The notes beneath the pieces are model-generated. The model saw only the letters and a program-made list of their open reading frames with translations, made no database searches and was not told where the DNA came from. Source: Desulfocapsa sp050291935 (lineage in GTDB: Bacteria; Desulfobacterota; Desulfobulbia; Desulfobulbales; Desulfocapsaceae). Taken from it: a stretch of DNA of 64,000 bases. Of this stretch, positions 26,432 through 34,920 are shown in pieces (the first letter of the stretch is position 1; every line of letters starts with the position of its first letter). A program made the translations under genes and the position numbers. The stretch is taken from positions 38,998 to 102,997 of the forward strand of contig JBNKKR010000009.1 of NCBI GenBank assembly GCA_050291935.1, read 5' to 3'.

Positions 26432-26998
26432 TTATATGTCGAATAGCATTCCATTCACTTCTTCCACCAGATCCTCCACAGGAGCATCGGTATCAATATA
26501 GACAATGGACTCTTCCGCAGCGGGTCTTTGGAAACGCTCTTTCTGAGACAGATAGATTTCCCAGGTCCCATCTGATACTGCTGCGCTATCCTTTTCGCGG
26601 ATGCGTAATCGCTCTTTTACCACCTGTTCACTGCAGTCGCAATGGACAAAAACGATTCGCGCATAACTTGCCAGCTCATGGCGCAGTAAATCACGTTCTT
26701 TTTGCGATTGATAGGAACCATCTAACACAACACATGTTTTGGGATCATGCAAAAAATGTTTTTTCGCCTTAGTAAGTAGTGCATCATAGGTACGACGTGA
26801 AAATTCAGGCCTATAAATCCCTCTGTCAACCTCTTCTTGCTGACTGGTTTCAGGAGTAAGCCCTGCCAGTTTTTTCCGTTCCCGATCCGAATTATAATAT
26901 GGTACCGCAAATTGCCGTGCCCAAAACGAGGCAAGATAGCTCTTCCCGGTTGCTATCATCCCAAAAAAGACAAGTAATAGATTTTCAGGACGTTGCAT
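26432..26998 (-). CDS. P-loop kinase-like protein, second half of a split APH/AAA pair
   Basis: The 188-residue protein has a P-loop in VFFGMIATGKSYLAS near residue 15, a lid region with REKDSAA and an acidic C-terminus. It is similar to zeta-toxin or gluconate-kinase-like P-loop proteins. In many bacteria this domain is fused to the C-terminus of an aminoglycoside-phosphotransferase-like domain in one protein of about 520 residues. Here it starts 14 bp inside the end of the APH-like gene, in a different frame (ATG within AAAAATATGCAA), so the two are separate but probably coupled. The substrate is unknown. Confidence 0.85.
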   Translation of the reverse strand: MQRPENLLLVFFGMIATGKSYLASFWARQFAVPYYNSDRERKKLAGLTPETSQQEEVDRGIYRPEFSRRTYDALLTKAKKHFLHDPKTCVVLDGSYQSQKERDLLRHELASYARIVFVHCDCSEQVVKERLRIREKDSAAVSDGTWEIYLSQKERFQRPAAEESIVYIDTDAPVEDLVEEVNGMLFDI

Positions 26999-28004
26999 AT
27001 TTTTCTGCCAGAAGAAAATGTTTGCTGGCCTGTTTTAAGCAGGACGCTTTCGTGTTTTCATCCACTGCTGGATCACTTGCGGTAAACAGTGCGATCTTTG
27101 CTCGCACATAGCTTCGATAACACTTATAAAAATTAAGCATTTGCATAAGCCCATCATCACCTGACTGCGCAACAAACCGTTCAATAAAATATCTGGAAAG
27201 TTCCTCTTCGCCATGAAAATCAAGATCCATTGCCAGAAAAGCCACATCTGCCGCAACGTCAGAATAGCGAAAACGCTCGTTAAATTCTATGCAATCAAAA
27301 ATAGAGATAGGATCTGTAAGGCAAATATTTGCGGAATGCAGATCACCATGGCAGTCTCGTATCTTACCATTATCAATTCTTGCTTGAAAAACTTCTTCTT
27401 TCTGTAAAAAAGTACGCGCATAGGTCGATATTGTGTCAAATTGGCTTTGGCTAAGGGCTCCTTGTCCAATAAAGCTTTCCGTTTGCGCAAAGTTTTCAAG
27501 TACATTAACAGCCACAGATTTCGCAAGCCCAAATTGTTGAATTGTACTCTCACCTGCAGCACTGGCGTAAAACGGAACCAGTTGCTCTACAATTGCATCA
27601 ATATGGGTTTTGTCAACATTGCCAGCCGCCAGCACATGGCTCATCATCTGCTCTTCCGGCATCCGCGCCATTTTTATGCCATACTCCACCACTTCACCAC
27701 TGCCATTGAGACAAAACGAATCACCTTCGGCTGTAACGCTAATCAATTCCAGATAAATGTCCGGACATAATCGTCGATTTAAGCTGAGTTCCTGTTCACA
27801 GTAATAACTACGCTTTTCCAGGGTCGAAAAATTTAAAAAACCAAAATCAACTGGTTTTTTAAACTTATACACATAGTCTCCTGCCAGAATAACAAAAGAG
27901 ATATGGGTTTGAACCAGCTTTATCTCATCTGCTATTTGGGGATACTCTGCCTCTCTTAGCAAAAATTGTATATAATCCGGAAGATTTGAGTTATTCATCA
28001 TCAT
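26985..28004 (-). CDS. Aminoglycoside phosphotransferase-like (APH fold) protein, first half of a split pair
   Basis: This 339-residue protein has an APH/choline-kinase-like fold: VYKFKKPVDFGFLNF (ATP-binding lysine region), the catalytic loop IRDCHGDLHSANICL and the metal aspartate in ISIFDCIEFNERFRYSD. It is not evidence for antibiotic resistance; family members of this type are mostly of unknown function. I start it at ATG 28004 behind AAAAAAGGAC; ATGs at 28001 and 27998 are equally close. It overlaps the P-loop gene by 14 bp. Confidence 0.85.
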   Translation of the reverse strand: MMMNNSNLPDYIQFLLREAEYPQIADEIKLVQTHISFVILAGDYVYKFKKPVDFGFLNFSTLEKRSYYCEQELSLNRRLCPDIYLELISVTAEGDSFCLNGSGEVVEYGIKMARMPEEQMMSHVLAAGNVDKTHIDAIVEQLVPFYASAAGESTIQQFGLAKSVAVNVLENFAQTESFIGQGALSQSQFDTISTYARTFLQKEEVFQARIDNGKIRDCHGDLHSANICLTDPISIFDCIEFNERFRYSDVAADVAFLAMDLDFHGEEELSRYFIERFVAQSGDDGLMQMLNFYKCYRSYVRAKIALFTASDPAVDENTKASCLKQASKHFLLAEKYATS

Positions 28005-28363
28005 GTCCTTTTTTACAGAAAAATATGTTTCATTAAAGCCACCTGTTTTCATTGAGTATATAACAAGCAGCAGCAATTAAAACCGAGTCGCTCCGCTTGC
28101 CTTCTCATATGACACTTATGGTTTGGCGGTATAAGTTAAAAGATCATACCATACAAAAAACCGAAGATAACAGATATCAGCCCATCATACAAAATAAAAT
28201 ATGGAAACAGTGGCTTGTTTTTCTTGACAAACAGCGCTATAGAACGTCATATTGAACGGTTAATTTCAAATGCAAGCAACGTATGACTTTGGAGGTATTC
28301 CATCAGCAGATGCTTTCCTATTTTTTGTTGCCTGTGTAATTTTACTTTAGTGGAGAATATTTT
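28005..28363 (+). promoter_or_regulatory. 359-bp region upstream of metK with promoter and long leader
   Basis: This stretch separates the divergent APH-like gene and metK. It has no long gene. A promoter is visible at 28224-28252, which leaves a leader of about 100 bases before metK. In that leader a short open frame of 18 codons runs from ATG 28283 to TAA 28337-28339, with a second in-frame ATG at 28310. I could not recognise a SAM-class riboswitch. Confidence 0.4.
28224..28252 (+). promoter_or_regulatory. Candidate sigma-70 promoter of metK
   Basis: A perfect -35 box TTGACA (28224-28229) is followed after 17 bases by TCATAT (28247-28252). Transcription would begin near 28259, about 105 bases before the metK ATG. 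Confidence 0.55.
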
Positions 28364-29527
28364 ATGTCCAACTATCTTTTTACTTCTGAATCTGTTTCAG
28401 AAGGTCATCCGGACAAAGTTGCCGACCAGATATCAGATACTGTCTTAGATTCCATCTTTGAACAGGATACCAGTGCACGTGTTGCCTGCGAAACTATGAT
28501 TAATACCGGTATGGTAGTTATCTCCGGTGAGATCACGACCTCCGCCTGGGTAGATATGCCCCAGGTGGTCCGTGATACCATAGAAGATATTGGCTATACT
28601 TCATCAGATATGGGCTTTGATGCAAAATCTTGCGCTGTACTTACTTGTATTGACAAGCAATCTTCTGATATTGCCCAGGGTGTTAACGAAGGAACAGGGA
28701 TTGATCTTGACCAGGGTGCAGGGGATCAGGGTTTAATGTTTGGTTACGCCAGCAATGAAACTAAGGTGCTTATGCCCATGCCCATTACCTATGCCCACCG
28801 CCTGGTAAAAAGACAATCTGAAGTCCGGAAAGCAAACGTCTTACCATGGCTTCGGCCTGACGCAAAAAGTCAGGTAACCATAGAATATGTTGATGACAAA
28901 CCCTCGCGCATCGATGCTGTTGTCCTCTCCAGTCAACACTCTCCTGATGTTTCCTATGAAGATTTAAAAGAGGGAATTATGGAAGAGATCATCAAGCCTA
29001 TTCTCCCTAAGGATATGGTAGATGAAAAAACCAAATATTATATTAATCCCACCGGACGATTTGTAATCGGTGGTCCCGTGGGTGATTGCGGGGTAACTGG
29101 TCGAAAAATTATCGTCGACACCTATGGAGGTGTTGGCTCCCATGGAGGTGGCGCTTTTTCCGGAAAGGATCCATCTAAGGTCGATCGTTCAGCTGCCTAT
29201 ATGGGACGTTACGTTGCTAAAAATATTGTTGCAGCAGGCCTTGCTGCCAAAGCACAGGTCCAGGTAGCCTACGCAATTGGTATTTCCCAACCGGTCTCTG
29301 TTAATGTGAACACATACGGAACTGGCCTTATAAGCGATGAAAAAATTAGTGCTCTTGTTTTACAACATTTCGACCTTCGTCCAAAAGCAATTATCCATAA
29401 TTTAAATTTGCTTCGACCCATCTATAAGCAAACAGCTGCCTATGGCCACTTTGGACGGGAATATGATGATTTCACCTGGGAACGAACAGATAAGGCTGAA
29501 GCCCTAAAAAGTGATGCCGGTATCTGA
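28364..29527 (+). CDS. metK: S-adenosylmethionine synthetase
   Basis: It makes SAM from methionine and ATP. The 387 residues are family length and show the expected motifs: FTSESVSEGHPDKVADQISD at the N-terminus, GAGDQGLMFGYA (ATP-binding hexapeptide), GGGAFSGKDPSKVDRSAAY, and DIGYTSSDMGFDA. A GGAG ribosome-binding site lies before the ATG. It is followed by ahcY on the same strand, so both ends of the SAM cycle lie together. Confidence 0.98.
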   Translation: MSNYLFTSESVSEGHPDKVADQISDTVLDSIFEQDTSARVACETMINTGMVVISGEITTSAWVDMPQVVRDTIEDIGYTSSDMGFDAKSCAVLTCIDKQSSDIAQGVNEGTGIDLDQGAGDQGLMFGYASNETKVLMPMPITYAHRLVKRQSEVRKANVLPWLRPDAKSQVTIEYVDDKPSRIDAVVLSSQHSPDVSYEDLKEGIMEEIIKPILPKDMVDEKTKYYINPTGRFVIGGPVGDCGVTGRKIIVDTYGGVGSHGGGAFSGKDPSKVDRSAAYMGRYVAKNIVAAGLAAKAQVQVAYAIGISQPVSVNVNTYGTGLISDEKISALVLQHFDLRPKAIIHNLNLLRPIYKQTAAYGHFGREYDDFTWERTDKAEALKSDAGI

Positions 29528-29617
29528 CAAAATTGAAATGCCATATACATGTGGCGTACCTTTTTTTTTAACATATTTGATTAGTACAACAAATTGTTTC
29601 CCTTGAATGTTGTGCTC

Positions 29618-29657
29618 ACCCACCTTCCAAATTCGTGAAGGTGGGTATTTATTTTCT
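29618..29657 (+). terminator. Hairpin between metK and ahcY (terminator or attenuator)
   Basis: A perfect 10-bp stem, ACCCACCTTC (29618-29627) with GAAGGTGGGT (29637-29646), is followed by the weak T tract ATTTATTTTC. It lies about 30 bp before the ahcY start, in the ahcY leader, so read-through could be regulated. Confidence 0.6.
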
Positions 29658-29675
29658 TAGATAAAGGATTGTAGG

Positions 29676-30962
29676 ATGAGTGATTATAAAGTTGCAGATA
29701 TGTCCCTGGCCAAATGGGGACGAGAAGAGGTCAAAATTGCAGAGACAGAAATGCCAGGACTAATGGCGCTGCGTGAAGAGTATAAAGATTCTCAACCACT
29801 TGCAGGTGCCCGCATTGCTGGTTGCCTCCACATGACTATCCAGACAGCGGTCCTCATGGAAACACTGGTGGAGTTAGGTGCCGAGATTCGCTGGTCATCC
29901 TGTAATATTTTTTCGACCCAGGACCATGCTGCAGCGGCCATGGTAGAAGCCGGTATCCCCACTTTTGCCTGGAAAGGCGAAACAGAAGAAGAATTTTGGT
30001 GGTGCATAGACCAGACCATCTTTGGCCCCGATGGCTGGAGGCCTAATATGATCCTTGACGATGGTGGTGACCTAACCCTTGTCATGCATGAAAAATACAA
30101 AAACGAGCTCAAAGATGTGAAAGGCATAAGCGAAGAGACCACCACTGGCGTCCATCGCTTAAATGAAATGGCCCGCGATGGAAAACTTGAGTGTCCTGCT
30201 TTTAATGTAAACGATTCTGTTACAAAATCTAAGTTTGACAATCTTTATGGTTGCCGCGAATCGTTGATTGATGGAATAAAACGTGCCACCGATGTGATGA
30301 TTGCCGGAAAAAATGCCGTTGTTGTCGGCTTTGGTGATGTTGGAAAAGGATGTGCGCAGGCCCTCCGCGGAATGGGCGCAACCGTTTATGTAACCGAAGT
30401 CGACCCCATTTGCGCATTGCAGGCAGCCATGGAAGGATACCGAGTGGTCACCATGGAGGAAATTGCATCTGTTGGGAATATTTTTGTAACCTGCACCGGT
30501 AATTTAAATGTAATTACCAGAAACCATATGGAGGCCATGCCCGATGAAGCCATCGTCTGCAACATTGGTCATTTTGATTCAGAGATTGATATAGCAGGTA
30601 TACGAGAACTTCCCTGGGAAAATATCAAACCCCAGGTTGATCATGTGCTCTTCCCCGACGGGAAAAAGATTATAGTCCTTGCTGAAGGTCGTCTTGTAAA
30701 CCTTGGTTGTGCAACCGGACATCCAAGCTTTGTTATGAGCAACTCCTTCACCAATCAGGTGCTTGCTCAAATCGAACTATGGCAATACTCCGAAAAATAT
30801 GAAAAGAAAGTCTATTTTCTTCCCAAGCATCTGGATGAAAAAGTTGCCAGGCTTCATCTTGAAAAAATTGGCGCGCACCTAACCACACTTTCCAAAAAAC
30901 AGGCCGATTACATTGGGGTTCCCGTTGAAGGCCCTTACAAACCTGAATATTACCGTTATTAA
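29676..30962 (+). CDS. ahcY: Adenosylhomocysteinase
   Basis: This NAD-dependent enzyme hydrolyses S-adenosylhomocysteine to homocysteine and adenosine. The 428 residues have the substrate-binding ARIAGCLHMTIQTAVL, the NAD-binding GKNAVVVGFGDVGKGCAQALRG (GxGxxG variant in the middle), and the C-terminal KPEYYRY. The motif WSSCNIFSTQDHAAAA is typical. GGATTGTAGG precedes the ATG. It is the second gene of the metK-ahcY pair and ends at a bidirectional terminator. Confidence 0.98.
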   Translation: MSDYKVADMSLAKWGREEVKIAETEMPGLMALREEYKDSQPLAGARIAGCLHMTIQTAVLMETLVELGAEIRWSSCNIFSTQDHAAAAMVEAGIPTFAWKGETEEEFWWCIDQTIFGPDGWRPNMILDDGGDLTLVMHEKYKNELKDVKGISEETTTGVHRLNEMARDGKLECPAFNVNDSVTKSKFDNLYGCRESLIDGIKRATDVMIAGKNAVVVGFGDVGKGCAQALRGMGATVYVTEVDPICALQAAMEGYRVVTMEEIASVGNIFVTCTGNLNVITRNHMEAMPDEAIVCNIGHFDSEIDIAGIRELPWENIKPQVDHVLFPDGKKIIVLAEGRLVNLGCATGHPSFVMSNSFTNQVLAQIELWQYSEKYEKKVYFLPKHLDEKVARLHLEKIGAHLTTLSKKQADYIGVPVEGPYKPEYYRY

Positions 30963-30992
30963 GAGTGCTCCAGTTATAAATGTCTTGCAAAC

Positions 30993-31034
30993 GGCTGAAC
31001 AGTAACAGATACGATTACTGTTCAGCCTACTTTT
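30993..31034. terminator. Bidirectional terminator between ahcY and birA
   Basis: A perfect 13-bp stem, GGCTGAACAGTAA (30993-31005) with TTACTGTTCAGCC (31015-31027), lies between convergent genes. CTACTTTTT follows on the plus strand; the downstream base composition on the minus strand is less T-rich. Confidence 0.8.
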
Positions 31035-31776
31035 TCAAACTCACATCGCCGGACAAGATTCTTCGAATAGTCCCGTTGTTTTCCTCAAGCAGTAGCTGAC
31101 CATCAGTATCAATCCCCTTGCCAACACCCTCTATTATCTCTCTATCATCTCGCAACCACAGCATCTTTTTTCCAAATAACGCGTCTCGTCCCTTCCATTC
31201 TGCAGCAATTGCAGAAAAACCTAATTCTTCATGCACTCGTACATACTGCAGTAAAGCGTCCCTCACCCTACAAAATAGCCTGTCAATGGAATAGTTTTTT
31301 TGAGTGAGCATCTTTAAACTAGTTACTTTACTCTGCAAGCTATGGGGAAAATCAGTAATGACATTATTTACATTGACACCAATACCGACAATTACAAAAA
31401 AATCTTTATAATTTTCCGTCATATTTGAAGATTCCACTAGTATTCCAGCGCACTTACGATCATCATAATACAAATCATTTGGCCATTTTAATCCAAAAAA
31501 ACGGAGTCCAGTAACACTTTCAACTGCTTTGCACAGCGCAAGGCCACTGCTCAAAGTCAGTTTTGGAAACTCTGCAAAAGGAAGTTGTGGCCGAAGAATA
31601 ATCGAACAACAGAGACTTTTATTCGGTGTACTTACCCAATGTTTCCCTAGTCTTCCCTTCCCACCGCTTTGCTTTTGACACATAACGGAAAAACCGTGCA
31701 CAGCGCCTTCTTGAGCTAATTTATAGGCATCAAGATTTGTAGAAACTGTTGAAGAGAGCTGAAGTACATTATCCAT
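31027..31776 (-). CDS. birA: Biotin-[acetyl-CoA-carboxylase] ligase
   Basis: It activates biotin with ATP and attaches it to carrier-protein lysines. The 249-residue protein has the BPL catalytic motifs QKSGGKGRLGKHW (the GRGRLGR-like loop), KWPNDLYYDDRKCAGILVE and GIGVNVNN. There is no N-terminal DNA-binding helix-turn-helix, so it is the mono-functional type and not the biotin-operon repressor. I start it at 31776 because an in-frame upstream ATG at 31821 lies inside the dsr terminator. It sits directly downstream of the dsr operon. Confidence 0.92.
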   Translation of the reverse strand: MDNVLQLSSTVSTNLDAYKLAQEGAVHGFSVMCQKQSGGKGRLGKHWVSTPNKSLCCSIILRPQLPFAEFPKLTLSSGLALCKAVESVTGLRFFGLKWPNDLYYDDRKCAGILVESSNMTENYKDFFVIVGIGVNVNNVITDFPHSLQSKVTSLKMLTQKNYSIDRLFCRVRDALLQYVRVHEELGFSAIAAEWKGRDALFGKKMLWLRDDREIIEGVGKGIDTDGQLLLEENNGTIRRILSGDVSLKK

Positions 31777-31781
31777 AACGC

Positions 31782-31813
31782 AAAAAAGGCGCAGGGTACA
31801 AAAACCCGGCGCC
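31782..31813 (-). terminator. Rho-independent terminator of the dsrABD operon
   Basis: On the minus strand, GGCGC-C-GGGT (31813 down to 31804) pairs with ACCC-T-GCGCC (31797 down to 31788) and is followed by TTTTTT. It separates dsrD from birA. Confidence 0.85.
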
Positions 31814-31844
31814 TTCCTCAAATAAAAGAAGCGATAAAGAGTAG

Positions 31845-32090
31845 TTAATTAATACCCTCTTCTCCTTCCTCATTTTTGATACGATCTGGACGTGCATACA
31901 TGGTGGTGGATCCAGAGGACCAAAACATCAGCTCCCCTTCTTTTACCAAGTCATTGGCAAGATTTTTGATCCTTCTTGCCTTTGAGTCTGGATCGCAGGC
32001 GTAGAAATCTTTTACGTAAAGCTGTGGTTTAGGAGCCTTTGTAGCTTTCTCAATCATAGCAGCTTTGATTTCTTCATCACTCATTCCCAT
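31845..32090 (-). CDS. dsrD: DsrD, dissimilatory sulfite reductase-associated protein
   Basis: The 81-residue winged-helix protein is a marker of sulfate reducers and of reductive-type Dsr. It has been shown to stimulate DsrAB activity. Family-typical segments are LYVKDFYACDPDSKARRIKN and LVKEGELMFWSSGSTTMY. It is third in the dsrA-dsrB-dsrD operon, 90 bp after dsrB, and its presence argues for sulfite reduction rather than sulfur oxidation, although sulfur disproportionators also have it. Confidence 0.96.
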   Translation of the reverse strand: MGMSDEEIKAAMIEKATKAPKPQLYVKDFYACDPDSKARRIKNLANDLVKEGELMFWSSGSTTMYARPDRIKNEEGEEGIN

Positions 32091-32180
32091 AACACATACT
32101 CCTTTAGAAAAGTGTTATCAGGCAAGTGACCCAAACCAGTGACAGAGAAACAATTCCTCTGCCACTGTATATCAGATCAA

Positions 32181-33308
32181 TTACTTGATGTGGCTGGTGT
32201 ACTTAAACTGCGTGGTAGTACGCCAGGTATCATATGCCAACCGATAGTCATCGATGGACTTGATGGTGAAAGGAATACCGGTTTTCTCGAAAAACATCTC
32301 CCAACCGATACGCTCTGCCCACTCACCAACACGCTCATATTTTTTAGCATCCTTGGCATAAACTTCAAGTATATTCTTCACTGCAGCAACGGTCTCTGGC
32401 CAACGAGGCGGAGTGTTTGGCAGGAATGGAATAACAAGCTTGGAAAATTTAGGTGCCTGACGAGAGTTAGAAACCTTTCCACCAACGAGAATGGCAATTC
32501 CATCACCTTCCGGGTCAGCAAGAGGCATGGCAGGGCACATGGTGTAACAGTTACCACAGAACATACAGCGTTCGTTGTTAACCTTAACACTTTTGATCTC
32601 TTTACCGTCTACTTCCGCTTTTGCTGGCTTAACAGCTCCAAGAGGACAGGCAGCAATGGCAAGTGGAAGCTCACATACACCGGTGATACGGGTATGATCA
32701 ATCATTGGTGGCTTACGATGTACACCAAGGATGGCAATATCAGAAGCGTGAACAGCACCACACATGTTCAGACAACATGCAAGGGCAACACGAACCTGCG
32801 CAGGAAGCTTATGTGACACAAAGTAATCGAAAAGCTCATCCATAACAGCTTTAACAACACCTGATGCATCGGTGGCAGGTGTATGACAATGTACCCAGCC
32901 CTGGGTATGAACGATATTGGTCACACCAGCTCCGGTACCACCAACAGGGAACTTGTTACCACGGGAAGCAAGATCGTCAAGCAGTGGTTGAACCTTATCT
33001 TTTGAGTCAACCATAAACTCAACATTGTTACGGGTGGTAAAACGAAGATATCCGTCACAGTGTGCGTCAGCAATGTCACACATCTCACGAATAAGCTCAA
33101 TGGAAATCAGACGAGCAGCACCAACACGTACTGTCCAGCATTCATCCCCAGACTCAGCTTTGTGCACAAGCACACCGGGCTGAGTAATTTCATGCCACAA
33201 CCACTTTCCTTTGTTCTTTGCGATCACAGGTGGGTGGAATTTAGAATAATGGGGGGGACCAATATCCGTGATTCTGTCCGCCATGGGATTTTCGGGATCG
33301 TAACCCAT
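32181..33308 (-). CDS. dsrB: Dissimilatory sulfite reductase, beta subunit
   Basis: The 375-residue subunit carries siroheme and [4Fe-4S] clusters. Visible features are the ferredoxin domain CMFCGNCYTMCPAMPL, the siroheme-cluster binding region with VALACCLNMCGAVHASD, and substrate-facing residues in the N-terminal half. It partners with DsrA in the cytoplasmic alpha2beta2 enzyme that reduces sulfite to the DsrC trisulfide. A GGAGG-like ribosome-binding site lies before the ATG. It is 57 bp downstream of dsrA. Confidence 0.98.
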   Translation of the reverse strand: MGYDPENPMADRITDIGPPHYSKFHPPVIAKNKGKWLWHEITQPGVLVHKAESGDECWTVRVGAARLISIELIREMCDIADAHCDGYLRFTTRNNVEFMVDSKDKVQPLLDDLASRGNKFPVGGTGAGVTNIVHTQGWVHCHTPATDASGVVKAVMDELFDYFVSHKLPAQVRVALACCLNMCGAVHASDIAILGVHRKPPMIDHTRITGVCELPLAIAACPLGAVKPAKAEVDGKEIKSVKVNNERCMFCGNCYTMCPAMPLADPEGDGIAILVGGKVSNSRQAPKFSKLVIPFLPNTPPRWPETVAAVKNILEVYAKDAKKYERVGEWAERIGWEMFFEKTGIPFTIKSIDDYRLAYDTWRTTTQFKYTSHIK

Positions 33309-33365
33309 AATTATATCCTCCTAATATATGTACTCGAGTGTAAACAACCACTCGATTTATTATTG

Positions 33366-34646
33366 TTATGCCGCGTGACGCTTACGGAATTCCTGAACAT
33401 CGCGCTCAAACCCACCTGGAACTTCTTCAGACTGCCAGAAAACGTATGGATTGGAACGAGGCTCTTTCACATGCTGTGGAAGTGGCTCAAGACCCATTAC
33501 CTTAATAAAGGTTGGCAGACCAAGACGCATGATGGTCTCACCAACACGCTCACGGTTTTTACCAACGGTCATCCACCAGTCCCAGATCTCCTCAATAACA
33601 TCGATAACATTCTCAAACTCATTTTCTGCTGAGACTTCGATAAAAGGAATAATCAGGGTAGCAAACTGGGCACCATCAAGGATTGGAGCTTTGGCACCAA
33701 CGGAAATTGAAGCACCGCGAACCTTACCTGGACGAAGCGCCTTTGGCATTACGTTGATACAATGCATACAACGGGTACACTCAGCATTATTAATCTTCAA
33801 TTCATCACCTTCCATGGACATACATCCCGTTGGGCAAAGATCAATAACTTCTTTCTGAATGTCAAACGGACCCCAATCACGATCAGAATGAGCACCACCA
33901 TTTGAAGGAATATTTCCAGCTATATACTCTTTAACAGCAGCCTGATCCATCTGGATATCATCCTTCCAGTTTCCAATTACAGCAAAATCGGAACGAGCAG
34001 CAGCAGCCACACAGTCGTTTGGACAACCGGAGAATTTAAACTTAAACTTATAAGGGAATGCGGGACGATGGATCTCATCCTGGTAGTGCATGGTCAAATG
34101 ATGACACGCCTCTTCAGTGTCATAGCAAGCCCATTCGCAACGAGACTGTCCAAGACAGTTAGCTGGAGTACGAAGGTTAGATCCTGAACCACCAAGATCC
34201 TGTCCCAACTCGTGGGTCAGATCATAGAAGAAGGGCTCAAGTGCCTCAGTACGACAACCAAGGAATACAATATCACCGGTGGATCCATGCATATTCGTCA
34301 TACCGGAGCCATACTTCTCCCAGAGATCAGTTAATGCACGAAGGTTCTCTGTGGAATAGTACTTTGACGCAGGTTGATTTACACGAACGGTATGGAAATG
34401 CTCAACACCAGGAAACTGCTTAGGAACGTCTGAATACCGACCAACGATACCACCACCATAACCAAAAACACCAACGATTCCGCCGTGTTTCCAATGGGTG
34501 ATTCTATCTTTGTAAGACAGCTCAACCTGGCCTAAGATATCCCAACAATCTGGATTTTTCTCGGCCTGGCGCTTAATGTCGGTAACGAAGCTTGGCCACG
34601 GGCCACTCTCAAGCTCGTCCAACATGGGGGTATCATGCTTTGCCAT
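33366..34646 (-). CDS. dsrA: Dissimilatory sulfite reductase, alpha subunit
   Basis: The 426-residue subunit contains the catalytic siroheme-[4Fe-4S] site. Signature cysteines lie in TPANCLGQSRCEWACYDTEEAC and FKFSGCPNDCVAAAARSDFA, and a ferredoxin domain in ECTRCMHCINVMPKAL. The latter has a short second set of cysteines compared with DsrB. The ATG follows AAAGGAGGAAAATTC. The operon start is preceded by a strong terminator for pgi, so it has its own promoter in the 270-bp intergenic region, which I could not place with confidence. Confidence 0.98.
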   Translation of the reverse strand: MAKHDTPMLDELESGPWPSFVTDIKRQAEKNPDCWDILGQVELSYKDRITHWKHGGIVGVFGYGGGIVGRYSDVPKQFPGVEHFHTVRVNQPASKYYSTENLRALTDLWEKYGSGMTNMHGSTGDIVFLGCRTEALEPFFYDLTHELGQDLGGSGSNLRTPANCLGQSRCEWACYDTEEACHHLTMHYQDEIHRPAFPYKFKFKFSGCPNDCVAAAARSDFAVIGNWKDDIQMDQAAVKEYIAGNIPSNGGAHSDRDWGPFDIQKEVIDLCPTGCMSMEGDELKINNAECTRCMHCINVMPKALRPGKVRGASISVGAKAPILDGAQFATLIIPFIEVSAENEFENVIDVIEEIWDWWMTVGKNRERVGETIMRLGLPTFIKVMGLEPLPQHVKEPRSNPYVFWQSEEVPGGFERDVQEFRKRHAA

Positions 34647-34794
34647 GAATTTTCCTCCTTTAAATGATTAAAAAACTTCAACCTCTACCAGAATATACGC
34701 ATCAAGAGCGATTGTTTTAAAACCAACAGACAGAGCGCAAACAGTCCCATCTGCCCGGCTTTTTTACTAAAACTGGTGTTAAAAAAAGCAGACA

Positions 34795-34831
34795 ATAAAA
34801 CCCACACTATTGAATAGTCATTCAGCGTGGG
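34795..34831 (-). terminator. Rho-independent terminator between pgi and dsrA
   Basis: On the minus strand CCCAC (34831-34827) pairs with GTGGG (34805-34801) around an inner AT-rich stem and is followed by TTTTATT. It insulates the dsr operon from pgi. Confidence 0.75.
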
Positions 34832-34885
34832 AGAATATCTCTGAACAGGACCTTTGTCAACAAAAAACGAAATAGGTCTGGGAGA

Positions 34886-34907
34886 AAACTGAATGATAAT
34901 TCAGTTT
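34886..34907 (-). terminator. Hairpin just after pgi
   Basis: A 9-bp perfect stem, AAACTGAAT (34886-34894) with ATTCAGTTT (34899-34907), has a 4-base loop and starts 14 bp after the pgi stop. The following T run is short, so it may be a weak terminator or an mRNA end-stabilising hairpin. Confidence 0.5.
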
Positions 34908-34920
34908 ATTTCCGTTACAT

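Noticed and set aside
26985..26998. Programmed frameshift joining the APH-like and P-loop genes
   Set aside because: The overlap has no canonical slippery heptamer in the right phase; an ATG in the second frame with coupling is simpler.
28005..28363. SAM or SAH riboswitch upstream of metK
   Set aside because: No kink-turn, no conserved core and no terminator/antiterminator pair were visible.
32139..32816. 225-codon plus-strand open frame inside dsrB
   Set aside because: It is antisense to a clear dsrB with all family motifs and shows no recognisable protein features.
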